Source: Alphaproteobacteria bacterium
GTDB taxonomy: Bacteria; Pseudomonadota; Alphaproteobacteria; Micropepsales; Micropepsaceae
Length of the DNA: 16,243 nucleotides
Assembly: GCA_019508105.1 (NCBI GenBank)
Contig: JAEKMB010000126.1
Location: 1-16,243, forward strand
Reading direction: 5' to 3'
Under the pieces are notes generated by a model. That model was not told where the DNA came from. It did not search any database and saw only the letters and a program-made list of their open reading frames with translations. The position numbers were made by a program, and so were the translations under genes. Shown piece after piece: positions 14,938 through 16,243 of the stretch (its first letter is position 1; each line of letters starts with the position of its first letter).

Positions 14938-15687
14938 CTATTCCACAAACAACAGCCGACCGAACCGGTCCGGATAATGCGGGTCCGGCTTCACCATGCC
15001 CGAATCCGACCATTGAGAAAGCCGTCGGTTGGGTTCCGTTCCATCCCAACGGTTCATATTCGCGATCCAGCGGTCGCCGATTTTCGGCACAGGATTATCC
15101 GTCAGATCGGCAAAAGCGCGCCAAGGAATCGACACTTCGAGGTTCCAACCATGGTCTTGATCGCTGCTGTTGTTGAGCGTGCCCTGCCTCGAAACAGCCA
15201 GTCGCACGCCGGGCAGGTTGTAATTCTTTATAATGCGCTGCGGAAAAGGATAGAGATAATCATACAGGACAGCGCGGGCATTCATTTCAAGGCCCAGATA
15301 CAGGTTCTTGATGCCCGGCGGAGCAATGAAGATTTCGACCGCATCATCCTTGTAGGTGGGATCGTCATGCTGGGTATACACAGCGGTAATATCGCTGTCC
15401 TCGCATGCGTAGGCGACATAGAGATTTTCGCTATCCCAGGTCAGACGGGCCACGGTCTTCTGCTTCTTGCCGGTCTGGTCTGTCCAAGGAAAGACGAAGG
15501 TTACCGGCTTGGTCGCTTGCCAGGCGGCATCGTCGAGCTTTCCGTCGATGCGCGGAGCAATCTTGGCGCGATGCACCTCGTAAGTCGGAATGGGGGCAAG
15601 ATTGGTCCGCTGAGTCTGCGCCAGCGCGGGCATCACCGTCATCAGCGAAAGGCAGGCAGACGAGAGAAGAACGCTGACTCTTTTCAC
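14938..15687 (-). CDS. Secreted CBM9-like carbohydrate-binding-domain protein
   Basis: A 249-residue exported protein. The N-terminus is a typical Sec signal peptide: basic KR, a hydrophobic core (VLLSSACLSLMTVMP) and an ALA site with cleavage likely after residue 23. The mature part is a single beta-sandwich of the DOMON-like family-9 carbohydrate-binding type: IDGKLDDAAWQ, LTWDSENLYVAYACEDSDI, DDAVEIFIAP, LEVSIPWRAF and IANMNRWDGTE. Such domains bind sugars or other small ligands, often attached to periplasmic enzymes; the ligand here is unknown. The frame is open to 15777, but I chose the GTG at 15687 because it begins the signal peptide and has AAGGA about ten bases upstream. It lies 28 bases after the quinoprotein dehydrogenase and is probably co-transcribed with it. 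Confidence 0.85.
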   Translation of the reverse strand: MKRVSVLLSSACLSLMTVMPALAQTQRTNLAPIPTYEVHRAKIAPRIDGKLDDAAWQATKPVTFVFPWTDQTGKKQKTVARLTWDSENLYVAYACEDSDITAVYTQHDDPTYKDDAVEIFIAPPGIKNLYLGLEMNARAVLYDYLYPFPQRIIKNYNLPGVRLAVSRQGTLNNSSDQDHGWNLEVSIPWRAFADLTDNPVPKIGDRWIANMNRWDGTEPNRRLSQWSDSGMVKPDPHYPDRFGRLLFVE

Positions 15688-15715
15688 AGGCTCAAATCCT
15701 TCTTCAAAGGCGCCA

Positions 15716-16243
15716 TTACTTCCCGTCCGGCAGCGCGAAGACATACAAAGCCTGCCCATTGTTGGGACGATGCACACTCTGCAGCATGGTCATCGGCTTG
15801 TCCTCCGGACTGCCGCCGCCCAGACCCGTGGTAACGGCGATATACTGCTTGCCGTCGATGCGGAACGTAACTGGGTAACCCTGTACCGTGGTGCCCAGTC
15901 GCACCGACCACAAAGTCTTGCCGGTTTTTACGTCCACCGCGCGGAAACGGCGGTCATAGTCACCGACGAACGCCAGGTCGCCGGCTGTGGACAGAACGCC
16001 GGTGAGAAAGGGCGAGCGCTGCTGCAAGGTCCAAAGCGGCTTGAGGTCGGAGGTGCGATAGGCCGACAGCCGCCCCATGTTGCGCTCTGTGCCGGGCATC
16101 TCGAAATAGGTCTGCGAGCCGTTGCCCAGCATCATGACGCAGCTTTGACTGAGGGGAATAATCAATGAGTCAGTCGGCTGGTGATAGCTCGCCGCCTGCC
16201 AGTCATGACCGCCTTCGGGACCGGGGCAGGACGACAACCATTG
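15716..16243 (-). CDS. PQQ-dependent quinoprotein dehydrogenase, C-terminal part (cut by window end)
   Basis: The last 175 or so residues of a larger protein whose 5' part lies beyond the window; the frame is open to the final base, so no start is assigned. It carries the end of a PQQ-type beta-propeller: GGHDWQAASYHQPTDSLIIPL (one blade), LSTAGDLAFVGDYDRRFRAVDVKTGKTLW (a typical tryptophan-docking blade with AxDxxTGxxLW) and GYPVTFRIDGKQYIAVTTG (a conserved late strand pair of quinoprotein alcohol dehydrogenases). These are periplasmic enzymes oxidising alcohols or sugars with PQQ and passing electrons to the respiratory chain. The substrate cannot be told from this end. No cytochrome c motif (CxxCH) appears in the part seen. 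A CBM9-like secreted protein follows 28 bases downstream. Confidence 0.88.
   Translation of the reverse strand, partial: QWLSSCPGPEGGHDWQAASYHQPTDSLIIPLSQSCVMMLGNGSQTYFEMPGTERNMGRLSAYRTSDLKPLWTLQQRSPFLTGVLSTAGDLAFVGDYDRRFRAVDVKTGKTLWSVRLGTTVQGYPVTFRIDGKQYIAVTTGLGGGSPEDKPMTMLQSVHRPNNGQALYVFALPDGK

Overview
The window is GC-rich, densely packed DNA with a gene style typical of an alphaproteobacterium: ATGA stop/start overlaps, CheA fused to a receiver, and alphaproteobacterial-type receiver and histidine kinase families. I cannot name the species from the sequence. A PQQ-dependent dehydrogenase next to a CBM9-like secreted protein would fit a Rhodospirillales- or Micropepsales-like organism, but that is only a guess.

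Layout. Bases 1-341 hold no gene I can support. At 342-1061 (minus) is an OmpR/PhoB-family response regulator without an adjacent kinase. A roughly 180-base divergent leader separates it from the main operon, all on the plus strand: methyl-accepting chemotaxis protein (1245-2933), CheW (3065-3541), CheA with two CheW-like domains and a C-terminal receiver (3558-6254), CheY-1 (6251-6634), CheB (6631-7719), CheR (7716-8579), CheY-2 (8592-8981), CheZ (8978-9574), an unrecognised 351-residue protein (9578-10633) and a degenerate pseudo-receiver (10641-11180). Four junctions are 4-base ATGA overlaps (cheA/cheY-1, cheY-1/cheB, cheB/cheR, cheY-2/cheZ), so this is one translationally coupled chemotaxis operon. 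The MCP senses, CheW and CheA form the signalling array, CheA phosphorylates the CheYs and CheB, CheR and CheB set receptor methylation, and CheZ removes phosphate, most likely from the adjacent CheY-2, which resembles the enteric motor-binding CheY.

A second two-component block follows on the same strand: a membrane-anchored GAF/PAS hybrid histidine kinase split by what looks like a one-base insertion (11202-13521), a LuxR/NarL-type response regulator (13559-14176) whose start lies in a striking bulged hairpin, and a decayed histidine kinase with an internal deletion plus frameshift (14278-14879). The last part is unrelated and on the minus strand: a secreted CBM9-like protein (14938-15687) downstream of the 3' end of a PQQ-dependent quinoprotein dehydrogenase that runs off the window.

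The most notable points are the unrecognised protein fixed between CheZ and a receiver that has lost its key phosphorylation residues, two damaged kinases flanking an intact LuxR-type regulator, and inverted repeats at the translation starts of the MCP, CheW and LuxR-type genes. No tRNA, rRNA, CRISPR array or insertion sequence was recognised.
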